Source of the DNA: JBBTDV01 sp038042605
GTDB taxonomy: Bacteria > Bdellovibrionota > UBA1018
DNA: 64,000 nucleotides
Assembly (NCBI GenBank): GCA_964358645.1
Contig: CAYHPW010000006.1
Span: 1-64,000, forward strand
Direction of reading: 5' to 3'
Shown: positions 33,994 through 42,657 of the stretch, piece after piece
Numbering within the stretch: position 1 is the first letter of the stretch
Layout: every line of letters begins with the position of its first letter
The notes under the pieces: generated by a model
Databases searched by the model: none
What the model saw: the letters and a program-made list of their open reading frames with translations, nothing else
What the model was told of the DNA's origin: nothing
Translations under genes and position numbers: made by a program

Positions 33994-35202
33994 ATGGCTC
34001 TTATTGTGCAGAAATTTGGTGGTACTTCCGTAGGGACACCCCAGCGGATCAGTTTGGTTGCTGATCGGATTGCAAAAGCCCATGGAAAAGGGAACAAACT
34101 GGTGGTGGTTGTTTCGGCTATGGGACAGACAACCGACGAACTGATCGAGCTGGCACGTAAGGTTTCAAGAGCCCCTTCCCAAAGAGAAATGGACATGCTT
34201 TTGTCTGTGGGTGAGCGTATATCAATGTCGCTTCTCAGTATGGCATTGATGGACAGAGGGGTGCGGGCCATTTCGTTCACTGGTTCGCAGACCGGTATCG
34301 TGACCAATCAAAGTCATAGCAGGGCTAGAATAAAACATATATTGGGTGATCGGGTTAGGGAGAGTCTTGCTAAAGGAATGGTAGCTATCGTTGCAGGTTT
34401 CCAAGGTGTCAGTGAAGGCAAGGAAATAACCACATTGGGGCGTGGCGGATCGGATACCACGGCTGTGGCTCTGGCGGCGGCTTTAAGAGCAGATCTTTGT
34501 GAAATATTCACGGATGTTGACGGTATTTTTTCAGCCGACCCTTGTATCGTACCCAGTGCCAGGTTGTTGAAAAAAATTTCTCATGACGTGATGGTAGAGA
34601 TGTCGATTCGCGGAGCCGGGGTATTACATCCAAGGAGCGTCGAATTAGCAAAGCAGTATTCAGTTCCACTATGTGTTCGAAGCAGTTTAAATGAAAAGGA
34701 AGGTACTTCAGTGGTGGCGGCAAAATTAAACAATGATTCAAAAGGAATGGAAGATTTCAGGGTTACGGGTGTTACATCGGATAAGGATAAGATGCTAATT
34801 TCAATTGAGCTTACCAGACCAACAGCTATGGCAGCGGTTTGGCATAAGGCTGCCCAAGTCAGTTTAAGCGTGGTTGCGCCTTTTTTTTCCAACGGCAATG
34901 TCTGTTTTTTTGGTGAAAAAGACGTGGAAGTGGAGTGGCGCAAGGAGCTCGATGATTTAGCGGTACAAGGTTTTGTAAGAAAGTATCAAATTTTTTCTAA
35001 GCTTGTGCCGCTTTCCGTAGTGGGTGACCGGTTTTCCCATGACGGTCTGGCGCTTTACCGTGTTTTAGACACATTGGCGGCTAAACAAATCCCTGTGACT
35101 GTTGGAACTGCCTCTTCTCTCGCCATTACTGTAGCTGTTTCAGAGGATCATGCGGTAGATGGCGTAAAAGCGCTTCATGAAGCATTTGTGGACAGTTCTT
35201 AG
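33994..35202 (+). CDS. lysC: Aspartate kinase
   Basis: First step of the aspartate pathway to lysine, threonine and methionine. The catalytic domain has KFGGTSVG at the start, then FTGSQTGI, GRGGSDTTAVALAAAL and DVDGIFSADP. Two ACT domains follow in the C-terminal ~160 residues and should give allosteric feedback. ATG 33994 is preferred over the in-frame ATG 33934, since the added residues would sit inside the end of the mltD gene and the catalytic motif begins immediately after ATG 33994. Length 402 is typical. Confidence 0.93.
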   Translation: MALIVQKFGGTSVGTPQRISLVADRIAKAHGKGNKLVVVVSAMGQTTDELIELARKVSRAPSQREMDMLLSVGERISMSLLSMALMDRGVRAISFTGSQTGIVTNQSHSRARIKHILGDRVRESLAKGMVAIVAGFQGVSEGKEITTLGRGGSDTTAVALAAALRADLCEIFTDVDGIFSADPCIVPSARLLKKISHDVMVEMSIRGAGVLHPRSVELAKQYSVPLCVRSSLNEKEGTSVVAAKLNNDSKGMEDFRVTGVTSDKDKMLISIELTRPTAMAAVWHKAAQVSLSVVAPFFSNGNVCFFGEKDVEVEWRKELDDLAVQGFVRKYQIFSKLVPLSVVGDRFSHDGLALYRVLDTLAAKQIPVTVGTASSLAITVAVSEDHAVDGVKALHEAFVDSS

Positions 35203-35239
35203 CAGGTTTCGTAGTATGTGAGAGAGAGGTTCTGCACGG

Positions 35240-36367
35240 ATGCTATTGAGAAACGGGTTTTCTTCTTCTTCCCCAGTCGGTGTAATTGGTGATGGTTGGG
35301 CTGCAGCGGCAGCCGTTGGTTTTCTAGCCAAATGCGATGTGCCGGTTCATTGGATATCAGGAAGCGGCGCTCGTGTAATCACGCCTTTGCCGGTACTTGA
35401 GATGGGCTTTGGACTTGGCGGAGCAGCAAAGCTTTGGCAGGAACTGGCGGGATCATGGGGGATTGATTGCGGCGAGTTGCATATAACTTCGTGTATGCGT
35501 GAATATAGGAATAAGGCTTTCAGGGAGCCTGTTTGGAATAAGGGTCCTACGCCGGAGATGCGTTTAGAAATACTAGCTGAAAGCATTTGGTCGCCGGAGC
35601 AGCGTTTTTGTGCCGTATTTGAGGGCCGTTTTGATCTCTCGCTTTGGGAGATTGAAGAAATATTGCGAAAAAAAATCCAGGTTAGCAAAGAAACCGCGCC
35701 TGTGAAAAATATTAGAGCTAATGGTGATAGCCACATTATTGTTATGGAGTCTGGCAAGGAGATCAGTGTTGAAAGAGTGATCTATGCGGATCGTTGGTCG
35801 GAGATGTCTAAATTTGATGAAATTGAAAAATCAATTTCTTTTGTGAAGCGACAGGCGCCTGTTGGAATTATACAGACGACGCTTCAGCATGGTGGGCCGA
35901 TAGGTCTGGGACTACAAGAGGGTTTTTCTATCCAACTTGTCAAGGAACGTGATGAAGATTTTGAACGGCGCGCATGGGGATATTTTCTTTCAGATGGGCG
36001 AACAAGTGTTTGGAGCGTATGTCTTTCATCCGACGAAGTTGAAGACAATCATGAGATAGGCAAGAAATTGCGTCGTATGAAAGCGGCGATTGACAAAGCT
36101 TTTAAAGGCAGCCCGATGCTGGCTTCCGCAGAATTCATGGATACTGTTGTAAGCGAGCATGTACGTTTAAACAGCGAGGCATTTTTTTCTACAGGTAACC
36201 CAATGATTGGACCGATAATTTCAAAAAGGGGTAATGGAAAGTTTTATATTCTTTCAGACGGATATGGGCCTTCAAGTGCAATAACCCAAGTGGGTGTGTT
36301 GCTGGGCCTGATCGAGCCTTATACCAAGGCAGAAGACGTGAATTTTTCCTGCGTTACTGATCTTTAA
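35240..36367 (+). CDS. Putative FAD/NAD-binding protein of unknown function
   Basis: 375 residues with an N-terminal Rossmann-type motif, VGVIGDGWAAAAAVGFL, that suggests dinucleotide binding. No other oxidoreductase motif is recognised. The C-terminal end (KFYILSDGYGPSSAITQVG) resembles the second FAD-contact region of FAD-dependent oxidoreductases, which supports a flavoprotein. No signal peptide. The last 96 bases overlap the convergent comF-like gene, with both frames apparently coding. It follows lysC by 37 bases. No pathway is assigned. Confidence 0.7.
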   Translation: MLLRNGFSSSSPVGVIGDGWAAAAAVGFLAKCDVPVHWISGSGARVITPLPVLEMGFGLGGAAKLWQELAGSWGIDCGELHITSCMREYRNKAFREPVWNKGPTPEMRLEILAESIWSPEQRFCAVFEGRFDLSLWEIEEILRKKIQVSKETAPVKNIRANGDSHIIVMESGKEISVERVIYADRWSEMSKFDEIEKSISFVKRQAPVGIIQTTLQHGGPIGLGLQEGFSIQLVKERDEDFERRAWGYFLSDGRTSVWSVCLSSDEVEDNHEIGKKLRRMKAAIDKAFKGSPMLASAEFMDTVVSEHVRLNSEAFFSTGNPMIGPIISKRGNGKFYILSDGYGPSSAITQVGVLLGLIEPYTKAEDVNFSCVTDL

Positions 36368-37015
36368 GACATGTGCCGCCTGTCTTAGCGTATGACCGGT
36401 GGTCATAAAATCATCGACAAGAAGTATGTCAGAAATAGGTCTGTCAATTTCTGATGAGGCGACTGAAAAGTTAAGTTTGTTTTGAATCCTGTCTATCTGT
36501 GATAGCTCGGCCTGCCTTTTACCCTGTGTTGTTGATGGGCAGATTTTTAAGGCGGTCATTAACGGAATCTTACTTTTCTTGCTAATGGTGTGTGCGATTT
36601 TTTCAGCAGGACTGCCTCCTATCGCCCATGAGCGTTTAAATTTTTGTGGCATTGGAATAATTGCTTGTATGTTTAGTTTCTGTAATTTTATACAGAATGT
36701 ATCCAAAACCTTGAGGATTCTCTTGTCTGAAAAAATTCCATGGCGGACTTTCCAGCGCTTCAAGACTTTATAACCAGGGCCTGCTAGTACATAGCCAGCG
36801 TGAAATGAATCTATAAGATCATTTTTGATCCACTGCCGTGAGCAACTTAATTGAGAAGTGGCAATGCAGGCTGGGCTCGCGCAGTTTTTACAAAGTGGTG
36901 GGCAGGGTGTGAGACTATCAATGCAGGCCGTACAATAAGGAAAAGACCGGCTCTCAGAACTGTGGTTACAGGCAGGGCAGCGAAAGAGAATGCTTATTAA
37001 AAGATTTTGCAGCAC
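36272..37015 (-). CDS. ComF-family phosphoribosyltransferase-like protein
   Basis: ComF/GntX-type protein of 247 residues. The N-terminal zinc-finger-like part has CPACNH, CTACIDS and further Cys pairs (CKNCASPAC), and the C-terminal PRTase fold has the PRPP motif ILLVDDFMTTGHTL. In competent bacteria ComF helps DNA uptake, but many homologues have unknown roles. The start is GTG 37015, with AAGG about 9 bases before it. The 3' end overlaps the Rossmann-fold gene by 96 bases. Confidence 0.85.
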   Translation of the reverse strand: MLQNLLISILFRCPACNHSSESRSFPYCTACIDSLTPCPPLCKNCASPACIATSQLSCSRQWIKNDLIDSFHAGYVLAGPGYKVLKRWKVRHGIFSDKRILKVLDTFCIKLQKLNIQAIIPMPQKFKRSWAIGGSPAEKIAHTISKKSKIPLMTALKICPSTTQGKRQAELSQIDRIQNKLNFSVASSEIDRPISDILLVDDFMTTGHTLRQAAHVLKISNAGKIHVFCLGIRLDQAQQHTHLGYCT

Positions 37016-37020
37016 ATGCC

Positions 37021-38025
37021 TTAAATAGCCAATATTTGTGCCAGTTCTAGAATCTCATTGGGGAGTAATCTTTTCCTACCTATTACGTTCTTGAATGGCA
37101 CAAGCACGATATGGCCTTTTTGCATACCTACCATGGCATCGCTCTTTCCGGCTAACAGGTAAGCAACCGCAGAAGCTCCCAGCGCTGATGCTAGCAGCCT
37201 GTCATGAGCTGTAGGGGAGCCTCCTCGTTGTGTATGGCCGAGTATGCATACCTTTGAAGAATATCCGCGTTTGCTAAGGTCATTCGCGATTCGGTATGAA
37301 AGACCTGGTTTCGGTCCTTCAGCCACTACAATGATGCTGCTTGATTTGCCGCGTTTTATACCGCGGTCAATAGTATTACATACGGCTGATACCGGTTGCT
37401 TGATCTCAGGAATAATAACAGTTTCAGCTCCACCAGCGATTCCCACCATTATCGCTATGAAGCCTGAACTTCTGCCCATCACTTCAACCAGGAAAATCCT
37501 GTCATGTGAACTAGCAGTATCGCGTATTCTGTCAATGGCTTCTACAGCAGTGTTTACGGCTGTGTCGAATCCGATAGTATCGTCAGTGGCAAATATATCA
37601 TTGTCAATAGTGCCAGGTACGCCTATCGTTGGAAATCCTGTTTCTTTCTCAAGAAGGCCCGCGCCAGTGAAGGAGCCGTCCCCGCCTATGACTACCAATC
37701 CCTCAATTCCATAACTTATCAGTACTTCTGCGGCACGTTTGCGGGCGGATTTTTTATAAAATTCCTTACACCTGTCGGTTTTCAGTATCGTGCCGCCTCG
37801 CTGGATAACATTGGCTACTGATGATGCCTCAAGCCTCGTTATGTGGCCGTCTAGCAGTCCTCTGAAGCCTTTCATTACGCCATACATTTTACACCCATGT
37901 GCTAGGCCGTAGCGGACGACAGACCTGACAGCTGCATTCATACCAGGCGCGTCGCCACCGCTAGTCAGGACGGCAATGGATTGATTACGTTTTTGATTCG
38001 ATGGTGTCGGTATTTTTAATATCAC
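37021..38025 (-). CDS. pfkA: ATP-dependent 6-phosphofructokinase
   Basis: Glycolytic enzyme phosphorylating fructose 6-phosphate. SGGDAPGMNAAVRS holds the ATP-binding glycine loop; the next conserved site, GGDGSFTGAG, has Gly where PPi-dependent enzymes have Asp, and PGTIDNDI is the catalytic motif with Asp. GRSSGFIAI and the C-terminal GHTQRGGSPTAHDR complete the family pattern. The GTG start overlaps the stop of gpmI (GTGA), so the two glycolytic genes are translationally coupled. 334 residues, normal. Confidence 0.94.
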   Translation of the reverse strand: MILKIPTPSNQKRNQSIAVLTSGGDAPGMNAAVRSVVRYGLAHGCKMYGVMKGFRGLLDGHITRLEASSVANVIQRGGTILKTDRCKEFYKKSARKRAAEVLISYGIEGLVVIGGDGSFTGAGLLEKETGFPTIGVPGTIDNDIFATDDTIGFDTAVNTAVEAIDRIRDTASSHDRIFLVEVMGRSSGFIAIMVGIAGGAETVIIPEIKQPVSAVCNTIDRGIKRGKSSSIIVVAEGPKPGLSYRIANDLSKRGYSSKVCILGHTQRGGSPTAHDRLLASALGASAVAYLLAGKSDAMVGMQKGHIVLVPFKNVIGRKRLLPNEILELAQILAI

Positions 38026-39617
38026 AGAAGGTCATCTCCCTCGGTTATCAAGGTTTTTCCGGTTACACATTCAGGAATTGGTAGATGCATTAGTTGGCAT
38101 AATGTCGGCATCATGTCCTGAAGACCGCCATTTCGCAGACTTTTGCGGCTGCTCTTTTGGGAATTTGCCGTGTCTGGTGCTATCCAAATGAGTGGCACTG
38201 GGTTTAATGTATGTTGTGTGTGAATCTGGCCATTGCTGACTCGCATTTCTTCAGCATTTCCATGATCAGCCGTGAGCAGGACGTGATAATCAGCAAGCAG
38301 TGCTGCGCCAATAACTTGTGACAAGCACTTATCTATGGCTTCCATAGATTTAACAGCGGCTTCATAGTTCCCCGTATGTCCCACCATATCAGCGTTGGCA
38401 AAATTCACTAGAATGAAGTTGTAGTTTCCCTTGGATATTCTGGCGGACACTTCTGCTGCCACAGTGAATGCGCTCATTTCAGGCTTCATGTCATAAGTTG
38501 GTACATCCTTTGGTGAAGAGATTAGTAATCTGTCTTCGCCTTTAAATGGTGTTTCCCTGCCGCAGTTGAAGAAGAAAGTGACGTGTGCGTATTTTTCTGT
38601 TTCAGCTATCCTGAATTGTGTTGCGTTATGCTTTTCAAGCCATTCGCCAAATATATTGTCAATATTTTGAGGGCCAAAAGCCACTTCAACATCTTTAAGT
38701 GAGTTATCATATTTGGTCATGCATGCAAAAGCTGATGGCTTGAATCCGCGGACTCGGTCGAATTCGACAAAATCAGCTGCAGTCAAGGCTTTAGTGATTT
38801 CCCGGGCTCGGTCAGCTCGGAAATTATAAAATATCACAGAATCACCGTCGTGCATTGTGCTTTCTTGATCAATGATGAGCGGTTCAACAAATTCATCGGT
38901 TTTGCCGTTTTCGTGGGATTTTCTTACGGCGTTCACAGCGGAACTAAAATTGGTGTTGTCGGAATATGCAGATGCCTGGCCCGTTAGCGCGGAATATGCC
39001 TTAGTAACACGTTCCCATCGCTTGTCGCGGTCCATTGCCCAAAAGCGGCCGCTGACGGTGGCTATTGATACAGTTGTTGATGCCTTATCTTTTTTGTGGA
39101 ACAGGGGATGATTAAATAATTTTTCAAGATATGAAAAAGATGCATTGGGAGGAGTATCACGGCCATCAAGAAAAGCATGAATACATACCTTCGGTACACT
39201 TAGTGAAGCGCACATATCAATCAGCGCAAGCAGATGATCGATGTGGCTATGTACGCCGCCATCTGACAGCAGACCCATCAGGTGTACGCGGCCAGTTTTT
39301 TTGGAACCTGATTTTATTGTTTCAATGAGGACCTGATTTGAAAAAAATGATCTATCCGCGATGGCATTAGAAATCCTAGTTAGGTCCTGGTAGATGATCC
39401 TGCCTGATCCTATAGTCATGTGGCCGACTTCTGAATTCCCCATGACTCCTTCAGGCAAACCGACGGCGCGTCCATGTGTTACAAGTTGCGAGCGCGGATA
39501 TTTACTGGCGATTTCACGGTAAAACGGCATTTTTGCATTATTTATAGCGTTAAACGGCGAATCTTTTCCAATGCCGAAGCCATCAAGAATGATTAGCAAA
39601 GTTTTTGCGGTTGCCAT
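38022..39617 (-). CDS. gpmI: 2,3-bisphosphoglycerate-independent phosphoglycerate mutase
   Basis: Interconverts 3- and 2-phosphoglycerate using two metal ions. The alkaline-phosphatase-type core has LDGFGIG, the catalytic serine in GNSEVGHM, FLDGRDTPP, DRDKRWERV, and metal ligands ADMVGHTGN and TADHGNAEEM. 531 residues, as expected. It sits in the housekeeping run directly upstream of pfkA. Confidence 0.95.
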   Translation of the reverse strand: MATAKTLLIILDGFGIGKDSPFNAINNAKMPFYREIASKYPRSQLVTHGRAVGLPEGVMGNSEVGHMTIGSGRIIYQDLTRISNAIADRSFFSNQVLIETIKSGSKKTGRVHLMGLLSDGGVHSHIDHLLALIDMCASLSVPKVCIHAFLDGRDTPPNASFSYLEKLFNHPLFHKKDKASTTVSIATVSGRFWAMDRDKRWERVTKAYSALTGQASAYSDNTNFSSAVNAVRKSHENGKTDEFVEPLIIDQESTMHDGDSVIFYNFRADRAREITKALTAADFVEFDRVRGFKPSAFACMTKYDNSLKDVEVAFGPQNIDNIFGEWLEKHNATQFRIAETEKYAHVTFFFNCGRETPFKGEDRLLISSPKDVPTYDMKPEMSAFTVAAEVSARISKGNYNFILVNFANADMVGHTGNYEAAVKSMEAIDKCLSQVIGAALLADYHVLLTADHGNAEEMRVSNGQIHTQHTLNPVPLIWIAPDTANSQKSSRKSLRNGGLQDMMPTLCQLMHLPIPECVTGKTLITEGDDLL

Positions 39618-39677
39618 CAGAGTGTTTAAGTAACCTACATTTCAGAAGATTATCAGGACTGCAAGGATTTTACTTTT

Positions 39678-40115
39678 TTAATTCAGTCTGCTCGCGGCTA
39701 CGCCATAAAACTCAGATGGGATACTGATTTTTGGAGCGTCAGCCCATAAGGTTTCCAGATCGTAGTATTCTCTGAGCGCGTCAAGAAAAACATGTACAAC
39801 TACGTCACCGAAATCAATCAGAACCCATCTTCCATCGGTGTATCCTTCGGTGGATAAGGCATTATAGCCGACGGACTCCATGGCTTTTTCTACCGAATCC
39901 GCTATGGCCTTTACCTGTCTGTCAGAAGTGCCACTGCAGATCACAAAATAATCAGTGAAAGCTGACAGCTCACTTAGATCAAGCACCTTAAGGTTCTCCG
40001 CTTTTTTATCTATGGCCGCCCGTGCACAGCCTAAGGCTTTAGCCAGCGAAATTTCTTCCTCGGTGCTAAATCCGGCTTTTCCTGCGTTTGGCGATGAGAT
40101 CTGATTAGTGTTCAT
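39678..40115 (-). CDS. rsfS: Ribosome silencing factor RsfS
   Basis: Binds uL14 on the 50S subunit and blocks subunit joining when nutrients are low. DUF143 motifs: FTDYFVICSGTSDRQVKAIADSV, GRWVLIDFGDVVVHVF and EYYDLETLW. 145 residues, slightly long at the N terminus. It follows nadD by 15 bases, the usual arrangement (nadD-rsfS). Confidence 0.93.
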   Translation of the reverse strand: MNTNQISSPNAGKAGFSTEEEISLAKALGCARAAIDKKAENLKVLDLSELSAFTDYFVICSGTSDRQVKAIADSVEKAMESVGYNALSTEGYTDGRWVLIDFGDVVVHVFLDALREYYDLETLWADAPKISIPSEFYGVAASRLN

Positions 40116-40130
40116 CCAACTCTCCTAGTA

Positions 40131-40817
40131 TCAGTTGCTACCATACAGTTTGTGTGCCTTCAAATATGTCCATGTGCCATTGGTGAGCCAACCGGGGGGT
40201 GGAGATCCGGTTTGGGCGATGTGTTCACGGGTTTTTGTCGAAGAAACCGAAGGAGCATTGGTTTCCACCAGGGAAATGAATTTTTGTTGCGATTTAAGCC
40301 GCCAGATATTTGTAGCATATCTTTCGACAAGCCCGGTTGTATTCCAGTTGTTAAGCAGTTTAAGTACTTCGGGTTGACCACCTGGCTGGCGCACAAGCAC
40401 GACCCAGTTCGCTAGATTAAGGATTTCCGGAAATCTGTACCAACTGGGTAGTTTCTCAAATTGATCCGTACCTATGGCGAATACGAGTTTATCTATTTCT
40501 GCGGACAGCTCGCAAAGCGTATCGTATGTGTAAGACGGACGCGAAGGATGTTTTAAAGCTCGTTCAACTTCGCGTGAATCCACAAAAACACCGGTTTCAT
40601 TTTGAAAAGTGATTTTTGTCATTTCAAGCCGGTCTTGTACCGATGCCATGGTTGGTTTGTGAGGCGGAGCGGGTGATGGAATTACGATTACGCTTTTGAT
40701 GCCTGGATTTAAAAAAACCCCCCTTACTGCTTCCAGATGCCCTATGTGAGGAGGATCGAATGTTCCGCCAAAAACCGCGGTCATTTCAGTCCAGATAGGT
40801 GGTGGGTGCCTGGTCAC
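40131..40817 (-). CDS. nadD: Nicotinate-nucleotide adenylyltransferase
   Basis: Makes deamido-NAD from nicotinate mononucleotide and ATP. The nucleotidyltransferase signature GGTFDPPHIGH is near the N terminus, and the C-terminal ISTKTREH-type motif appears as VSSTKTREHI. GTG 40817 overlaps the obg stop (GTGA) and has AGGGA 8 bases upstream; the internal ATG 40784 would give the more compact start MTAVFGGTFDPPH and is a real alternative. It is part of the conserved obg-nadD-rsfS cluster. Confidence 0.92.
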   Translation of the reverse strand: MTRHPPPIWTEMTAVFGGTFDPPHIGHLEAVRGVFLNPGIKSVIVIPSPAPPHKPTMASVQDRLEMTKITFQNETGVFVDSREVERALKHPSRPSYTYDTLCELSAEIDKLVFAIGTDQFEKLPSWYRFPEILNLANWVVLVRQPGGQPEVLKLLNNWNTTGLVERYATNIWRLKSQQKFISLVETNAPSVSSTKTREHIAQTGSPPPGWLTNGTWTYLKAHKLYGSN

Positions 40818-41836
40818 GCGGTTTCCCTGTGTTTAAGCAATCTGACCGCACAGGCGAGCATGTCACTTATGCCTTCCCCTGAAACGCCTGAGATGAGGAA
40901 GGTATTCGGAATTTTCCGCCTGAATTTTTTTATTATTTTTTTTGCGGTATCGGGTTGGAGGACGTCGGTTTTGTTTATGGCGACCACTTCGGGTTTGTTT
41001 AGAAGTCCTTTATCGAACATTTCAAGCTCGTGTCTTATAGTGTTGTATTTCTTAAAAAGAGTTTCTGCTCCTGCCGCGTCTTCCAAGATTGCAGCCCCAT
41101 CCAATAAATGAATAAGAACATTTGTTCTCTCAATATGTTTTAAGAATTTGTGTCCCAGTCCCGCGCCTTTGTGGGCACCTTCTATCAATCCAGGAACGTC
41201 GGCTATGACAAAGGCGTCATAGTCTTGAATTTTAACAACACCCAGATTTGGCGTAAGGGTGGTGAAGGGGTAGTCTGCGATTTTAGGCCTTGCAGCGCTT
41301 AATCTTGATATCAGCGTGGATTTTCCAGCATTAGGTAAACCTATTATTCCTATATCCGCGAGCAGCTTAAGCTCGAGTATAAGCTCTTTGGCTTCGCCAT
41401 CCTCACCAGGCTGCGCGAATTTCGGCGTTTGAAAAGTTGATGTGGCAAAGTGCGCGTTTCCTTTTCCACCGCGTCCTCCGCGGCATGCGACCCAGCTTTG
41501 CTTGTCCTTGGCCATGTCTATAAGAACCTCTCCGGTGGTCGTATCGCGGATTACCGTCCCAAGTGGCACTCGTATTTCTATATCTTCTCCGTCCCGGCCT
41601 GCTTTGTTAGCGCCTGAACCAGGTCGGCCATTTTTTGCCTGATAAACGCGCTTATAGCGAAAATCCTGGAGTGTCCCTAGTTGGGATGAAGCCCATACAA
41701 TGATATTTCCACCATCACCGCCATCGCCACCATCTGGCCCGCCACGTGGAACGAACGCTTCCCTGCGAAAACTTACACACCCTCGCCCGCCATGACCTGC
41801 CGCAATTCTAATTTTGGCTTCATCTATAAAACGCAT
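40814..41836 (-). CDS. obgE: Obg-family GTPase
   Basis: Ribosome-associated GTPase of the Obg/CgtA class. The N-terminal glycine-rich domain (GGHGGRGCVSFRREAFVPRGG, about 14-34) is followed by the G domain: G1 GLPNAGKSTL, G3 DVPGLIEGA and G4 INKTD. The C-terminal OCT domain is absent, giving 340 residues, as in many proteobacteria. It lies downstream of rplU-rpmA, the standard gene order. Confidence 0.94.
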   Translation of the reverse strand: MRFIDEAKIRIAAGHGGRGCVSFRREAFVPRGGPDGGDGGDGGNIIVWASSQLGTLQDFRYKRVYQAKNGRPGSGANKAGRDGEDIEIRVPLGTVIRDTTTGEVLIDMAKDKQSWVACRGGRGGKGNAHFATSTFQTPKFAQPGEDGEAKELILELKLLADIGIIGLPNAGKSTLISRLSAARPKIADYPFTTLTPNLGVVKIQDYDAFVIADVPGLIEGAHKGAGLGHKFLKHIERTNVLIHLLDGAAILEDAAGAETLFKKYNTIRHELEMFDKGLLNKPEVVAINKTDVLQPDTAKKIIKKFRRKIPNTFLISGVSGEGISDMLACAVRLLKHRETA

Positions 41837-41915
41837 TGTTAAAACCTTCTCGAGGAATCTATATCTTTCTTATGCGCATAGTCAAGAAGGCTTGTGAAAT
41901 GTGCGGTTAAAACAA

Positions 41916-42185
41916 TTATGCTGCTGGATTCTCTACTGGGTAGACAGACACTTGCTTGCGTTTGCGATCAAATCTTTCGAACGTAACGATGCCATCTATA
42001 AGCGAGTACAGCGTAAAATCACGGCCAAGGCCGACATTGCGGCCGGCATGAAACTTAGTGCCCACCTGACGTATCAGGATTTCCCCAGCATTAACTGTTT
42101 GGCCACCAAAGCGCTTTACACCACGCATTTTTGGGTTGCTATCACGGCCGTTTCTAGAGCTCCCACCGGCTTTTTTATGCGCCAT
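41916..42185 (-). CDS. rpmA: 50S ribosomal protein bL27
   Basis: 89 residues beginning AHKKAGGSSRNGRDSNP, the classic bL27 N terminus that reaches the peptidyl transferase centre, followed by KRFGGQTVNAGEILIRQ and TKFHAGRNVG. No N-terminal cleaved extension of the Firmicute type is present. It is 9 bases downstream of rplU. Confidence 0.96.
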   Translation of the reverse strand: MAHKKAGGSSRNGRDSNPKMRGVKRFGGQTVNAGEILIRQVGTKFHAGRNVGLGRDFTLYSLIDGIVTFERFDRKRKQVSVYPVENPAA

Positions 42186-42194
42186 ATTACTTCC

Positions 42195-42623
42195 TTAGTT
42201 TTTTGTCACAGACATTGCTGGTTTCTGTTTTAAGCTGCTTTGAAACCTGCTCAGCCTGGTTTTCCTATCGTCAGCTGATAGAGTAACCTTTTCACCGGTG
42301 CCGTTGTCAATACCAGTTATAAGCAATTGTGAGTGAGGTTGTCTGTGGCCCTTCGTGCGACGGTATTGTTTGCGCCGTTTCATTTTAACTATTAAGATTT
42401 TTTTCCCGCGGCCGTCCCCAACTACTTCGGCACTGACAGAGGCCTGCATCACGTTGGGTTTACCGAGCCATATTTGTGAGTTTTCACCGTCCTGCTTGCC
42501 TAGTAACAGCACGTTTTCAAAGTTAACCGCCTGTCCCATTTCAGTAGATATTTTTTCAACCTGAATTATTTCTCCAAGTTGAACCCGATATTGTTTACCG
42601 CCTGTTTCAATTACTGCATACAT
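42195..42623 (-). CDS. rplU: 50S ribosomal protein bL21 with C-terminal extension
   Basis: Starts MYAVIETGGKQYRVQLGE, the bL21 signature; GTG 42641 upstream in frame is rejected because it would add six residues before this conserved start. The core ends at YRRTKGHRQPHSQLLITGI, about residue 104, and about 38 further basic residues follow, longer than the usual ~103-residue protein. It heads the rplU-rpmA-obg cluster and lies 34 bases after the deaminase gene. Confidence 0.94.
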   Translation of the reverse strand: MYAVIETGGKQYRVQLGEIIQVEKISTEMGQAVNFENVLLLGKQDGENSQIWLGKPNVMQASVSAEVVGDGRGKKILIVKMKRRKQYRRTKGHRQPHSQLLITGIDNGTGEKVTLSADDRKTRLSRFQSSLKQKPAMSVTKN

Positions 42624-42657
42624 AGGCGCCAAAATTTGCACTAAAGGTGGGCGACTG

